Assembly: GCF_037975245.1 (NCBI RefSeq)
Contig: NC_092575.1
Span: 18,623,841 to 18,687,840, forward strand
Reading direction: 5' to 3'
DNA: 64,000 bases
Source: Apostichopus japonicus
Lineage: Eukaryota > Echinodermata > Holothuroidea > Aspidochirotida > Stichopodidae
Shown here piece after piece: positions 36,448 to 49,405 of the stretch. The translations under genes were made by a program, and so were the position numbers. Position 1 is the first letter of the stretch, and every line of letters starts with the position of its first letter. Under the pieces are notes generated by a model that did no database searches, had not been told where the DNA came from, and saw only the letters and a list, made by a program, of their open reading frames with translations.

Positions 36448-38490
36448 AGTAAGAAAAGAAAGTTAAGGATGTTTTCGAATTTGAATTAGCTGTAAAATGT
36501 TAATGATATTTTTTGGTCAAGGAAGAATTGTTTTACCGATAGTCGACCGATACCACGTGAAACTTTGTCTCGTTTCTTTGCAGGCACTATTGAGGTCTAC
36601 CCCCCCCCCCCTTCCTCCTTACCCAATCCCTCGATAACCAAAATTGTTTAATTGAAACAAATATAGGCTTTTCTTATTCTAACTTCGGGATATTTTCAAA
36701 TTTGAAATAGCGGTAAAATGTAGTAGTGGTCATTTGTTTCATCAAGAAATTGTAGACCTATAACATGTGAAAACGAAGAGTCTCGTCTCTCTTCTGGTAA
36801 TATTCAGGCCCCTCAAAAAATGTTATGGTAAACCGTTGATGTGCTATAGTGTCCTTTTCGTTATTGTGTGTTTTTAATGGCTACTGCTGTATTCTGCTGC
36901 TAATGGTTGCTAGCTTCAGACAGGCAATGAACGATTTGATTTATGTTTACGCCGATGTGCAAACACGTGTTTTAAGAGACCACATTGCCCAAATCTCAAA
37001 GACTATAAATTGCTAGAATTATTTGGCAGTGTACTTCTTAAACTTTGGTTCTCACCTTGGACGTCTGGCTGGCAGTCACTTCACTGTGTAAACCAGCCAG
37101 TTGGAACAATTTTCTAATGCTAATACCTCTCTAAACTGTACTCTAAAAGCACTGGTATTGTCAGTGCCTAACCTTGATCTGATAGAAACATGCGGACATC
37201 CTCACTGCTCGTACTGACAATACAAGTGCTCTGTAGCGGGATATAACCCGAACAACAGTATAGAAAAAATTGTCCCAACTTGGTGGTGTAAACCGTTTGT
37301 ACAGAATTGTCTGAATTTGTGTATAGATTTTAGCATGATTTAAAATGCTAAAAGTTATTAAAAGTAATTTTTAGGACAATCAGATTTTCCACCATCTAGA
37401 AGGGATAAATTCAAAGAAGGAATATCTGTTCGGGTTGACAGCAATGTTATGTGATGGATGATACGACAGTTGTTTGCCACCCCCCCCCCCCACCCACACA
37501 CACACTCATGCAACTTGCTCAAGTCACCGATTGTTTAAATGAAGTTCAGTGACATATTTCATTCGTTGACAGCAAAAGTTCTTGCAGGCTGATGTGGAAG
37601 CACAGTGAACTTGAATGAAGTTACTCTGGAGGGTAGCCTACAGTTTTATTTTGCATACAAATAACATATATCGACGTGCCATCACCATGGCACATAAATT
37701 CATGACAACCTCATGGTATCAAATTGAATGAATTAATAACTTAGTAACTTTTCATTCATTGTGTGAAAAATGTAGCTTTGGTGTAGGCCCGAATCGTATT
37801 TGGGGGGGGGGGGGGGCTGAGGTCTAACAGTTCGTTCAGATGTAGTATCCAATTGGAAGTTTGGGTATCAAAACGAGGACACCAATTGAAATTGAGATCA
37901 TTTTCAGCAAATTTGAACCAAAATACTACAATATAACCCTCCAAAAATGTATACATTTCGGAATTTCGATATCGGAATCTTTCAGATAATTGTGCGGAAC
38001 AAAGTTTCTTTTGATACCGTATTTTGCACATCTGAAACGAAAAATAAAAAAGAAAGGAATTACTAGTTGAAATTTAATCAAACCGCAGAAACACTCTCAA
38101 CCCCATTTGCGAATCTGAACATAATGGATAAGAGTGAGGGCGTAAGAACTATAACCTTATAATATTAGTATATTAGCGTGCTGGTTAATCCGGCCCACGT
38201 CGTGTCTTACTGTATTATTTTCGATGATACTTCCTTAGTAATACTCAGTATTAGGCTTCGTAAATTGCCAACCAAACGTAAGAAATAACGTTCTGTGGTC
38301 CTTTTTTCTTCTTCTTCTTCTTTTTGAAAGAAAAGTCACGAAAGAAAGAGCTGATTGGCACGAAAACCACTCTTATGCCAGCTCCCCAGTCCCCATTACG
38401 TCGTCGAGGCTGTGACCTTGTGATTATGACGATGTTATGTGAAATGTGTATCACGAGTCCAGGGGAAAGGGAATATATATTAAATATTTA

Positions 38491-38513
38491 TGATCTTAGC
38501 CAAAAGGCCGAGA
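38491..38513 (-). ncRNA. U2 snRNA 5'-end fragment (U3 unit)
   Basis: Identical 23-nt match to the U1-unit copy. Confidence 0.5.
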
Positions 38514-38538
38514 CTGGCCGGGTTACCTTACTTTCAGT

Positions 38539-38897
38539 CATAGGCGTAGGAGCCTTATTTGATTTGGGGGGGGGGGGCTGTAACGACTTGCCAAATATAA
38601 CCAAATTTTTCGGGCGCTCCGCGCGCGTTCAACATGTTAATGTGCATATCAGTTTTTACATCGTATGCCAAAAACATACATTTATTTTAAAAAATTTTAA
38701 AAATTGTTATAATTATTGGGGAAGACGTTACAATAATAATGATAATAATAATATCAGTTTAACCATTGAAAAACACATTGCAAATTATATTTCTTTCAGT
38801 AGGTGCCCGAAAAATTCTCAGCATATTGCCCGAATTTTCACCAAAAAATGTTTGATTGGGGGGCTGCAGCCCCCCCCCCCCGCCTCCTACGCCTATG
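38539..38897. mobile_element. hAT-type MITE, TIR CATAGGCGTAGGAG (U3)
   Basis: Same insertion site and TSD (38531-38538 and 38898-38905) as the copy at 2241. Confidence 0.85.
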
Positions 38898-40671
38898 CTT
38901 TCAGTTAAACCAGGGGACACATTAATGTTATATCCAACGGTAGAATTGTTTTAACTTCAAATTCTTTGATATGATGGTAGTTGCAAATGCCGGTTGGCAG
39001 TGGCGTTGCCAGACATTTCAATCTTTGGGAGCACAGCACTTAATTAAGGGGGCACAATGCTTATTTGTGAATGCCGTCCTGGGGGAGGTGTCTAAGGGGA
39101 GGGGTGTCTCCCTTTTAATTGAGGGTCCTTGGTTGCAATCTGGTGCTATATTTGCAACTTTAAGAAAATTTATGTTCAAGAATTTTCGAGCTTAGTGTGT
39201 CCGATATTTATGTTTTTAATTGAAGCAGATAACGTTTTTTGTTTGAGTATTTATTTAACACTAAAATTCGCATTTGGGGGTCGGGGGACCTCGGGGCACG
39301 ATATTCTGGGGGGAGGGCACGTGCCCCGTAAGCGTGATATTTTCTTTTATAGCGTGGTGCGTTTGATGAAGGTGTTTATATAGCACATCGTCCTTGGTGG
39401 TATGGTTTTATTTGTAAGGGGTGCTTGGACGTAAATTGGTACTATACGTTATCATATTTAATTCTTTGTTAAAACTACTTTTGTCAGTGAGTTATGTACA
39501 TATGCTCTCCATCTCGCCATCAATGTTAATTTTTTGTAAATGAAAGGGCTTGGTTTAAAAAAAGATCTGGTAATTGTTCAAACAAATTAATGAACGATTT
39601 ACGTATTTTTTGCAATAAAACATTAAGCGAGTTGAGGCTACGGGAGGGTATGGAGAGAAATAGGGGGTGGGGTGGGGGGTGAAGGTAATGTCTGAGGACA
39701 CAAACTCTCAAAACAACGAAAAAAAAAACGAAACTTGTCTACACAGATGTGAGTACTTTACAGAAATTGAGATGTATTGTAATTTCTTTTTAAAATATTC
39801 TAAAATAATTCTACGTGTTAGTTGACACATTTATGAATGTATTATGGTTATACATGCACAGAAGGTTATGCAGCGAGAGGACGAAGAAAGTCTATAATGG
39901 TTACTAAAAGTAGGAACTTGAGAGGTTAATTGTCTTCAACAAATTTATCATATGGAATATAATTTACCCACTAAAATAGAAAGAGAAACTGACATTCTTT
40001 CGGAATGTAGGAATCTTGTTTTGTTTGTTGCAAATGTAAATATAAACAAAGTTTTCAGCTGAAAGAACGCTTCCAAATTTATATCTTAACTTAAAATGTA
40101 ATACAAAATGTTATCAAACATTTTGTGACGTCACAGATGGCATAGGCACACGTGTATGTTATACACACAGGCAGCAGGAATGTAATTCCTTACTTTAAGC
40201 CACCAAAAAGGCACAAGAAACGATGAAGTTAAGCGTAAACTTATGAAACACTTGAAAACGAAGCAAACTATGTAATAAAATTATATCATTAATACATTAG
40301 ATTACATTACGTTTGTGCTACATGAAATTGTCTGCATTGGATTCTACCGTTAAATCACATATTATTCGCTACAGTTTCGGACACACATGTTTGACGAAAG
40401 GAGATGAAGGGGTGGTGGGGGGGGGGGGGAGATACAGTCCGGGGCCCGGGTCAATTATAGGAAGTCTGGAAGAAAGGATAATGTATTCTCCTTTTCATAA
40501 ATATAGGACGAATTGATTAAAATTGGGAGATTTCAAAAACGGGCTCAGTGACATCAATTATTGTCCCCGTAGTCCGATCTGGCTCTCGAAAACCCTGCAG
40601 GCTGAGGTCAGAAGTTCATTGAAACCTCGCGAAACTCTACTACTACAAATGAAGTGTTATTTAACTATCCG

Positions 40672-40677
40672 TTTATT
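40672..40677 (-). promoter_or_regulatory. Poly(A) signal AATAAA, GSTT-A copy 3
   Basis: Canonical hexamer about 105 bp past the stop. Confidence 0.6.
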
Positions 40678-40780
40678 ACGTAACTAAAAATGTAAGTCAT
40701 ATATTGGTCTACATTTCTACAATTTGGCAATAAGAAATACGCCAGATTTTCCGAACTATTATCTGTCTGTCATTGATGGT

Positions 40781-43700
40781 CTATGATGACTTCTGCTGGA
40801 TTACTTTGCGTTCAATAGAGGCCGAAGGGTCAGAGCTGGCCATAAATTTTTTTCGGATCTCAAAGAATTGTTTGTAGACCTCATCAAACTCTGGATTCAG
40901 ACTTTCCTTGACGCGTTCGACCCAGGCTGCCAGTTTGGGGTGGTTTTTGGTGGTATCCCGACCTGATAGTGTTGGTTGTATGACCTGTATTTGCATAATA
41001 TATATGTATATGCATGAGTGTTGAAAGAAGGAAGAAATGTGTGGACAATATCCGGTCCGGTGTTTATACAAACAGAGAGAAATATATCGTGGATTATCAA
41101 TGGAATGTAAATAAATCAAATTTTCGAGAGTGTATGCTTAGTGTATACCAGGGTGTCCCTAACTTTATCCCCCCCCCCCCCACGAACCCCTCTGTGGATG
41201 TCAGAGTTGTCCACGAACCCCCAACTTTTCGGGACACTATCTGAGTCATTATACTATAATAGGCATAACAGTGCTTCGTAAAGATCAAGTATCATGTTCA
41301 TGCACCCGTTAGGGAACCCCTGGTGTATACAGTCCTATATGAGTTGAGGTGAGGTGAATAGGGTGGACGGACATGTAATAACGGGATACCTGTCACCACC
41401 GTCGTTCACCCCCAATTGTCATCAAGTAGATTTAATTTTTTGTTTATTATGTTAATAATGACACGAATTCTCAATTTTCTTTTACCCTTCTAAAAAAAAA
41501 CTAAATTTTACAGAAAAACAAACTGAGATCAGGCCTTATAACTTGATTATTTCTTCCTTCTTTCTTATTTTTACCTCGGCAAGGGCTAGGATATCAGCAA
41601 TGGATATTTCGTCACCACATAGGAACTTTTGATCCTTTAGGAAGGTATCCTGGAGTTGGCTTGCTACGTACTCCATCTGCTTCACGTTTTCTTTGGCATC
41701 TTCTTCTGACGAAGGTTTACAATATGAGCGCATTTTGGAAAGACACTGCAAAATGGTACAAACAACAAAGAACAAAGTTACCGGAGAAGACCTCATTATC
41801 TTTAATAAAAATGCGCAGCATGGTTGTTTGTAGGGTTATGTAGTTTTCCTTTAGTACACCTATCTATAAATGATGGGGCCTACCTATATGCACAGTAACC
41901 TTTCAACTTGTGGAAGTCGGCGGGTACATGACACGTTGGTAATAAGGAAATGCGAGGGCGAAGAAGGGGGGGGGGGGCGTACGGCCAGTGGCGGACTGGG
42001 CCATAAATTGCTTTCGACTCACTCAGTGATCCAACCGCCGGCTCTGAAACAAGCAGCGGATTTGGCGCAACGATGGAATGGGCGCATTTGGCGCAAAGAG
42101 GAAATTTGCACCTTCGGGGCTTCGGACCAAACGACGCACAGGTTCCGAGCAGGGTAGGCCAATCCGCCACTGAGTAGAGCATGTCCAGGTAACGGAAAAA
42201 GGTAAATCTTTTCATATTATAATATGAACGATGTTTAAACCCTAGCAGATAATAAATAACCGAAACGGAACTATATATATATATATATATATCTACCTCA
42301 TCTTGAAAAACTTTGCTAAACAGTTGTCTGGTGCTTCCATCGTGGTACGAAAGATATTCGTTCACTCTTGATCTTTTTCTCAAATCTTTCGGGTACCAAT
42401 GATCATCGATATCCTTTGAAAATTTCTCAATCACATAGTAAAGGATAGCCCAACTGATGCATGGAGGGGGGAAAAGGGCAAAATTATGAAAAGGGACAAT
42501 TATATAAAATATTGAAAATTGTAAGAAAAGACAAAATGGGAGCATAATAATCATGACGACGTCAAGCAAATACATGGTAGATGACTCACCTTTATAGACA
42601 TATAATTTTTAACTTTTTTTTTTGGGGGGGGGGGGGTTGGGGTTGAAATTTTAACTGCTTTTAACGGTGGAGAAATTGTACAGATTATAAATACATGTAT
42701 GAATTTGTGGACTGAGGTGTTTTGAGCAAGTTTAAATGTCAATTGAGGTCAGTTAACCACGTTCTTTAATTTCAATCATAAAATGTATGTCTTCTTTCCG
42801 TCAGTATATAGTTCTTCAAGGCATAATTCAGCCATGCGGCTTTATATATTGCAAGGTGTTGGGATAAAAACGAGTGGAAAGTTTTTGTCATCCGTCGAGT
42901 TTGGTCAATTCGTGGGCCTGTTTGGAAAGAATCGTTTTCGGCCACTTTTGCTTACTTTTCTAAGTTTTATATATTTTATAACTGTACGGAAAATATTACA
43001 AAGCTAGAATTAAACTCTTGGTGCATGGTTATATAGTACATAGCCTTGCTCCCTCGTTTTCTACCGAATTATAATTTAGTTTTGATAGGCCTTTCTCTCA
43101 TTTTCAAGAAACGTGTGTTTGTTCAAGTTGAAGACTCTGTAGCATACATGCATGCTCTCTTAGCGACTTAAATTGACTTACCCTTCAGTGACAACAAAGT
43201 CGCCGTCTTTCAGGACCGGGACGCAATGACGCGGATTAATTTTCAGAAACTCAGGAGAGTGTTGTTCATCTATAGAGAAATTATATTTGAACATAACACA
43301 TATTTAAACGTTGAAGTTTATTCCACTATAGCGTTGCCCTGTACACATATATAATGTAAAAACATATGTTGCAAGGATGGTCCACCAAGTCCCCTCCCTG
43401 CCTCCCCTTCACCGGCTCACTCAGTACTGACCGAAGCTGAAACTGGATTCAGATTAATGAGAACAAAACAATCAGATAGAGGCAGGGTATATAACGCATG
43501 GGTTCTGTTGATTGGAAAATCACATCTCGCCCTAGCTTATTTATCACATCCTCGTAACACTTTCTATTTTTACGGTGGGTCGCGCGGGATTTCCCCAGAC
43601 GTCGACAATTTCTTCTACAGTTTTCGGAGCTTGTCGACGGAGATCGGTGAATTGTTATTATGGTTTTAACATCAATCCATAGTCCAAGCTAGCTTTCATT

Positions 43701-44904
43701 AATTATTATGAGTACGAAGGTAATTAGGCATTGGTAACTGAAGCAGTCGTGACGCATTCCTCAAGGTGAGCCTAAAAACTTGCGGATCGGCTGCTACCGA
43801 CAATCTTTATGAACCAACTGATAAACAACGGGAACTTTAAACAGGGAGTTGTTATGGAAAACTCCCAGCTTTAAACTGGCTATGAACCGGTATTTCTGTT
43901 ACTCCCGGAGCCGGGCTGAGCGTGTATAACAGCATCATCACTTTTACTAAGTTATCTACATGTGCACACAGAAATTATACGGAGATGGAAGGATATGCAG
44001 CTAACTGAATTGAGATGTTCGTAAAACGCACCTCGCGAGGGGAGACTCACCAGTATGTAACAAACCGTATCAATCCCGATTTTTCATATATTAGAATAAT
44101 CAGGCTATATAGCCTACTTATGCATCCATGATCAATGCCAGTATACGATAGGCCCTACCCATATCAAACCATTACTGAGACAAAACTGATTCTCTAAAAA
44201 ATTATTTTCAATATTACAATGAACCAAGGATTCCTGCATAAACACACACAACCCCCCCCCCCCCCCACGCACACACGACCCCCCAACAACCCCCCCCCCG
44301 CACCCCACACACATACAAACATAAATAACAAATCAGAACAACAGCAATTATAGCAAAATCAAAACGTAGACTAACCGTGCTCTGTTACTTTTTGTATGTA
44401 TCAATGTATTAGGCCATGTGGGAGTAGTCCATTATCGTACGTAGCTTACCTATAAAACTCGTACTCATATATTGGAGTTAATGCAAACATGACGTACTCG
44501 TGCTTGAGTAGCCTTGTTCTCCAAAATACTCGTATGCAGTAACTGGAGGGAAATTTAAAAATGTACAGTACTCCTATACCGTATACTTATAGTGCTGTTG
44601 TACTCGTGCTGAACATACTAGCCTGCTATGTATATGCACACCTAACGATTGATGAAGTGTGCGTGTATGACAATTATGAATTATCTATAGACATGGGCAT
44701 TTACGACCTAGTCTATCGATAGACCTATAGCCTATATGATACTATATACAATATATATTATATACCACATATTATAGACTACCGTATCATACCTGAAGAA
44801 AGATCTATAATATGCTCTTCCACCAGTAGCCCAGTTTTCTTTAGAAAGATCCTAACAGATCTCGATGGCATAGATAACGGATAGTAGTAAAACTGTAGCG
44901 CCAT
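40781..44904 (-). CDS. GSTT: GSTT-A copy 3: theta-class glutathione S-transferase, complete, 5 exons (unit U3)
   Basis: Exons in coding order are 44793-44904, 43182-43269, 42297-42453, 41575-41745 and 40781-40984, giving 243 aa. The exon 1 protein matches copy 1 exactly, and exon 4 again starts CLSKMRSYC, which supports U1 and U3 as closest relatives. Exon 2 differs, with GDFVVTEG. Exon 3 has KDIDDHW and LFSKVFQDE. The C-terminus is VIQQKSS. Ser11 and the cis-Pro segment are present, and Gly67 again replaces the usual Ser. A canonical polyadenylation hexamer lies about 105 bp past the stop. Intron 1 lacks the hAT element found in copies 2 and 4 but contains a 26-bp hairpin insertion. Confidence 0.93.
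41149..41322. mobile_element. hAT-type MITE in GSTT-A intron 4 (U3)
   Basis: Same site. Both TSD copies read GTGTATAC here. Confidence 0.85.
41986..42172. mobile_element. MITE in GSTT-A intron 3 (U3)
   Basis: Same element and site as at 5714, with intact CAGTGGCGGACTGG and CCAATCCGCCACTG ends. Confidence 0.7.
43843..43868. mobile_element. 26-bp hairpin insertion (U3 only, intron 1)
   Basis: The ends are CAGGGAGTT and AACTCCCAG, with the flanking 8-bp duplication CTTTAAAC (43835-43842 and 43869-43876). U2 and U4 have the single site. Its ends resemble the 22077 hairpin. Confidence 0.7.
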
Positions 44905-44989
44905 GTTGAGTTGAATTCTTCCACCGTATTGAATGTTTATTGAGCTCTGGCGGAAATGCTTCGCACATCAAGCTTTACGTACAAACACT

Positions 44990-44998
44990 ATTATATCG
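44990..44998 (-). promoter_or_regulatory. TATA-like box upstream of GSTT-A copy 3
   Basis: The minus strand reads CGATATAAT about 90 bp before the ATG, homologous to the copy 1 site. Confidence 0.3.
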
Positions 44999-45242
44999 AA
45001 CACTTACGCTTCAACGCTCTAGCACACAGCGAAGTCTAGGTCAATTAAAAGCTGTATGATTCCACACTCTCGGCGTATATTGTACTGTGTGTAAATAAAT
45101 CTGTTGTTCAAGTACGCACGGGTCAGAAACTTGAATCTGCTGTGTCATGCTTGTGTAATTTAGTTGCATGGGGGTCCATGAGTTGGTAGCTATAGCTAAG
45201 CCATATATGGCTTCTTAAAAGCCGATTAGGTCTACACTATAA

Positions 45243-45450
45243 TTTTTTATTTATTTATTTATTTGTTTTTCCACAGAAGTACAAAGCGGAGGGAAGTCTT
45301 CCATAAAGCTTAAAAGCTTAACAAAGTGGAAGACTCCCTAAAGAAAAAAAAATTAATTAATAAATACAAATTGAATGTTTGTTACATAATGTACAGAAAC
45401 TGCTGAAGTAAATAACTCATTTACATAATTTAATATGATGATATCAATTC
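45243..45450 (-). mobile_element. Retroposon-like insertion with (TTTA)n edge (U3 only)
   Basis: About 200 bp are inserted between CACTATAAT and the T-rich tract before GCTAGCCTGAAG. The plus-strand left edge is a TTTATTTA repeat, i.e. an A-rich 3' tail on the minus strand. The TSD is unclear because the site is T-rich. Confidence 0.55.
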
Positions 45451-46486
45451 TTTTTTTTTTTTTTTCTTTTTTTGCTAGCCTGAAGAAAATCCGTTTGACT
45501 TTTTCTGAAAGTTTTGCTCTAAATTCTTACCTCTTCCAGCAACTTGTCTGCCGGCAAAACTTTATTAGCAAAAATAAACCTCTACTTTGTATGGATGTTA
45601 TGGGGAGTGGGGAGGGGAATTTGGGTGGGGAAGGGGTTATGATGAACTTAAGGATAAATCAGAATATGTTAGATGGAACTGCGGCCCACAAATTATCCCT
45701 TCCTCCAAACGCTAAGTGCTTAACTGTCTGAAATATGTTCAATGGTTTGGCTCAAGGCAAGTTATTCAGTGGCACATTAATTATAATCAGTTTTCTTGGG
45801 GGAGGGAGGGATGGGGTTGGGGTGGGGGGGTGAAGTGAAGTGAAGACAGTTTAAGTTTGCAACATTTGTATATTAAATCTGTCGGCAATGTTTTCTCTCT
45901 GGTCCGCGTTGTATGGCAACATGCTATAGCTAGATGCTGCTTTGTCATCTCCCGTGGCGGTAACAGAATAACTGCATGAATGGCACTCCAATGGTTAATT
46001 CACGGTCGGAGAGGCTTTAGCTTTGTTTTACCGGAATCGATTGGGGACTAGGAGGGGGCAAACATCATAATGGGGAACCTTCCCCAGTCCCTCGTTGCCA
46101 CCGACCACTAACAGTTTGTCTCAAGTCGAGCTATAACCCAAAACGTGACTTAAAGTAGCCTATTAATCTCCTAAATGTTCACATCAAATCAGGCGGTGTT
46201 CAACAGTGATAGCAATCGTGTGTAAAGCACAAATTTCGGACTTTGAATTTTCAGTTTCAACGCTGCTGGCCGTTCTCGATATGCCAGAGACAAAATGACC
46301 ACATGTTGTCCTTCTTTGTTTGCAACCTAAAAAGGAATTACACTGATTGTCAAATTTGGTCATTGGCAAACATTGGAAATGCATTTTAAGTTGGTAAACT
46401 GAGAAATGTGAAGGCTGGAAATTTGACACAAACTGTAAGATTGTTTACTCACGAATTTAAGGACAGCGTAAATTAATTGTATTTAC

Positions 46487-48266
46487 TAGTGTTGCGCCGA
46501 TATCACCAATATCGGTTTTGGCCGATATCCGATATTATCATCCCAATATCGGTCCGATACCGATACGATACCGATATTTTTTAACATACAAAATGAAGGC
46601 AAAATCGTACTTTAGTCATGCATACATTCACAAATAAATCTTCAAGTAAACAACAAAATATGGTGATTTGTTTTCCTTTTGTCCTAAGTTGAAAAGAATG
46701 ACTTTTTTCCTGATTTTGAAAAAGAGAATGATAATTGAAATCCAACCAGAATCTTTTTCACTGCAGCGCTGCACGCGATAATAAAATGGACGCAGTAAAT
46801 ATTAGCCTTAACATCGTAAAGACATACAAGTAGCTACAGTGTTAACGTATGCTTGCAAAATTGCATCTTAATTAGGTTACGAACTGTTGATCACAATGTA
46901 AAAATAATAATTTATTGAGTTTCTACCCAATGTACAACTTATTCACTTGACCGTATAGAGAAAAAAAAACTGAAAATCAGTAGAGAAATGACCAATTGTG
47001 TACGGAAAGTAAGATGGTACACCTTTCAAATACTACGAAAGATCGAGCAAAACACTTTCGAAAAATTCACGCAAAACTGGCATATCGTACTAAATGCAAC
47101 TAATGTCATGTAAACAAGGCTCTAGTGCATCCATTTATGAATATACCGTAAGACCACATCTGTTTTTAAGCGGGTGAAAAAAGAAAGTATTTTCTAGAAT
47201 TTCCAAAAATACGGAAAAAAATAATATCCTACCATAGTTAATTGTATAGCAAATAGCCTAACCATCTCGGCGGTTACGGATCTCACGTAACTGAAAAGTT
47301 CCCTGGCAACTTGCCAAAAAATGTTAACAAACAGGTGTTACACAGGGGATGAGCTCACAGTGTGTTTGGGAAGGTACCTGGGAAAATTCGCAGCACATGT
47401 ACGGCGGTAGTTGGGTATAGGATTAAACACCGCAGTTGCTAAAATGTACGCATTGTGCACGCTATTCATTGTTAGGCAGTCTAGAGACAGGGCTTTGCTG
47501 AACGTTGTTTGTTTCATAATATCGGAAGATTTGTAAGTTGCACTTTTTAAAGATTGAAAGACAGATTAAATCTCTCTTCATTTTATAACATAATATAGCT
47601 ACTCTAACTTGTCATTTTAAAATTTTCATCTGTTTCGTGACAATTTAAATAAAAAAAGTATTTTGCATACTCAATTTTTCGGGGCTTTATCCCCCAGGAT
47701 CCCCACAAGGGGTTCTACCCCATGACCCCACCAAGGCCCTAAGGCGGGCCCCTGGACACTACGCCTTTATGCTCGCACGCTACGCGTGCTCGGCGTGTTC
47801 GCTGGGCGAACACCGGCGGGAAATCGGCAGTGTGTTCGCGGAAAATTGAACAAGTGCAGTTACGCATCATGTTCAAGGTTTTCACGGAGGCCTTTGAGAA
47901 AATGAATGGTTAGAACAGTACAGTGTATACATGCTGCACTAATGCTATGTGTAGGCCAAGGTTCACGAAGGTCATTGGTTATATTCGCGCGCCGTAGACG
48001 TGTTTTATAGGTTTAGGAGGGTCAGGTATCCATGGATATTAATCGAAAATGAATCTGAGTTTAACTGACGCTAAAGAAATGGATCGTCTTGGGCAGATTA
48101 ACAAATCATTGCAAGTATAAATAAGTAGCTCTGCTGTGAAAAAAATAGTTCAATATCGGTTTGCTGTTATCGGCAATTAGGCAAAATTTTACCGATACCG
48201 ATATGCTGCCGATATTGCAAATATCGGCCGATACCGATATTGAAAACGATTATCGTAGCAACACTA
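46487..48266. mobile_element. hAT-type element of 1,780 bp with CCGATATCGG repeats (U3)
   Basis: It starts TAGTGTTGCGCCGATA and ends TATCGTAGCAACACTA. Perfect 8-bp TSD GTATTTAC at 46479-46486 and 48267-48274, fitting the hAT preference nTnnnnAn. Both subterminal zones are packed with CCGATAT/ATATCGG palindromes. No transposase frame is seen, so it is non-autonomous. A GC-rich segment at ~47680-47830 differs in composition and may be a nested or captured piece. U1 and U2 show the empty site. Confidence 0.9.
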
Positions 48267-48654
48267 GTATTTACTTTTGCTTCAAATATTGATTCATCCC
48301 AATGTCAATTTAACCGGACAATGTTAATTCGTGTAGGCAAGCAATTATGCCCCCATCGATTAGCTCTCCGCCAAACAAACAAAAACTTACCGAAATAAAA
48401 CTTCAAATTACGTACATCACGTACATTTGTTTGCTCCTAGTATAATTTACTTCCGGTACAAAACTTATTACCTTAATTTAAATGAACACAGCATAAAACC
48501 AGAATGAAAAATGCATTGTGGTTTCGATGATGAAACATGAGCAGCTTTCATCATTAATCTGACGTAATGTATAGTGAGGGTTTACAATATACATACTAGA
48601 TCTTAGTAAACAGTGAAAAACAGTTTGATGTGACAAACAATAAATTCACAATGA

Positions 48655-49405
48655 CACAGGCTGTCCTGAAATGACCATTGACCGCAACAACAAACTTCTT
48701 TTACTAAATGTGATACATCAACATACTAAATATGACATCTGTCCTTGTTGAAATATTGTGTAAAACATGGTTTACACAATTTGACCCCTGGTGAACTCAA
48801 ACGACCATTGACCTCCGCCCACAAATTAGGTTTCTTGTACTCAATGTGGTACAATTACATACCTAATATGCGATCTGTCCAAGCTTCCCATGCGATATTA
48901 TGTTTTGGAAGGTGCGTGTGTACAGAAACAGGTAAGAGGGAAGTGAGGTAAGTGTTTGGCATTTTACTTCAAATGACCTTTGACCTCCACCAAAATCAAT
49001 AGGCTGCTTTTACTCAATGTTATACACCTTCATACTAAGTATGAGATCCGCTCAAGCTTTCAATATTGAGATATCATGTTTACATGGTATTCATATTTTG
49101 ACCTCTGATGACCCCAAATGACTTTGACTTTCACCAAAAACAATAGGCTTTTTGTACTCAATGTGGTTCATATACATATTAAAAAAGAGATTTGCCCAAG
49201 CTTATCTTTTTGAGATATCGTGTTTACAAGATTTTCACAAATTGGTCCCTGGTGACCCCCAATGACCTAGCTTTGACCTCCAAAAAAAAACAATATGCTT
49301 CTTGAACTCAATGTGGTACTTCTACATAGCAAATATAAAATTGGCGACCTTCCCTTCTTCAGATATCTTGTTTACAAATTGGGCATCACAAACGCACACA
49401 CACGT
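48655..49405. repeat. Diverged ~140-bp tandem repeats with TGACCT motifs (U3)
   Basis: Equivalent of 10080-10800. DR1 at 48974-48986. Confidence 0.65.

Larger units (their letters stand above)
28219..37329. other. Unique spacer between U2 and U3
   Basis: It occurs once in the window. It contains a ~20-bp minisatellite, a hAT MITE with perfect 8-bp TSD, GSTT-B exon 3, a TIR element with AATTCGAATATAT repeats, an unrecognised ORF, a G/C-rich tract followed by a 58-nt T run, fragments of several hAT-like repeats (32490-32720, 33670-33835, 34110-34265), a palindromic MITE, a tRNA-like B-box remnant and one candidate exon. Between 29450 and 30830, and between 34270 and 35580, I see no gene. Confidence 0.7.

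Noticed and set aside
29500-37329. GSTT-B exons 1 and 2
   Set aside because: I scanned the minus strand for a Met-Ser11 type start and a VP(A/V)L-DGD segment and saw none. They may be lost or too diverged to see by eye.
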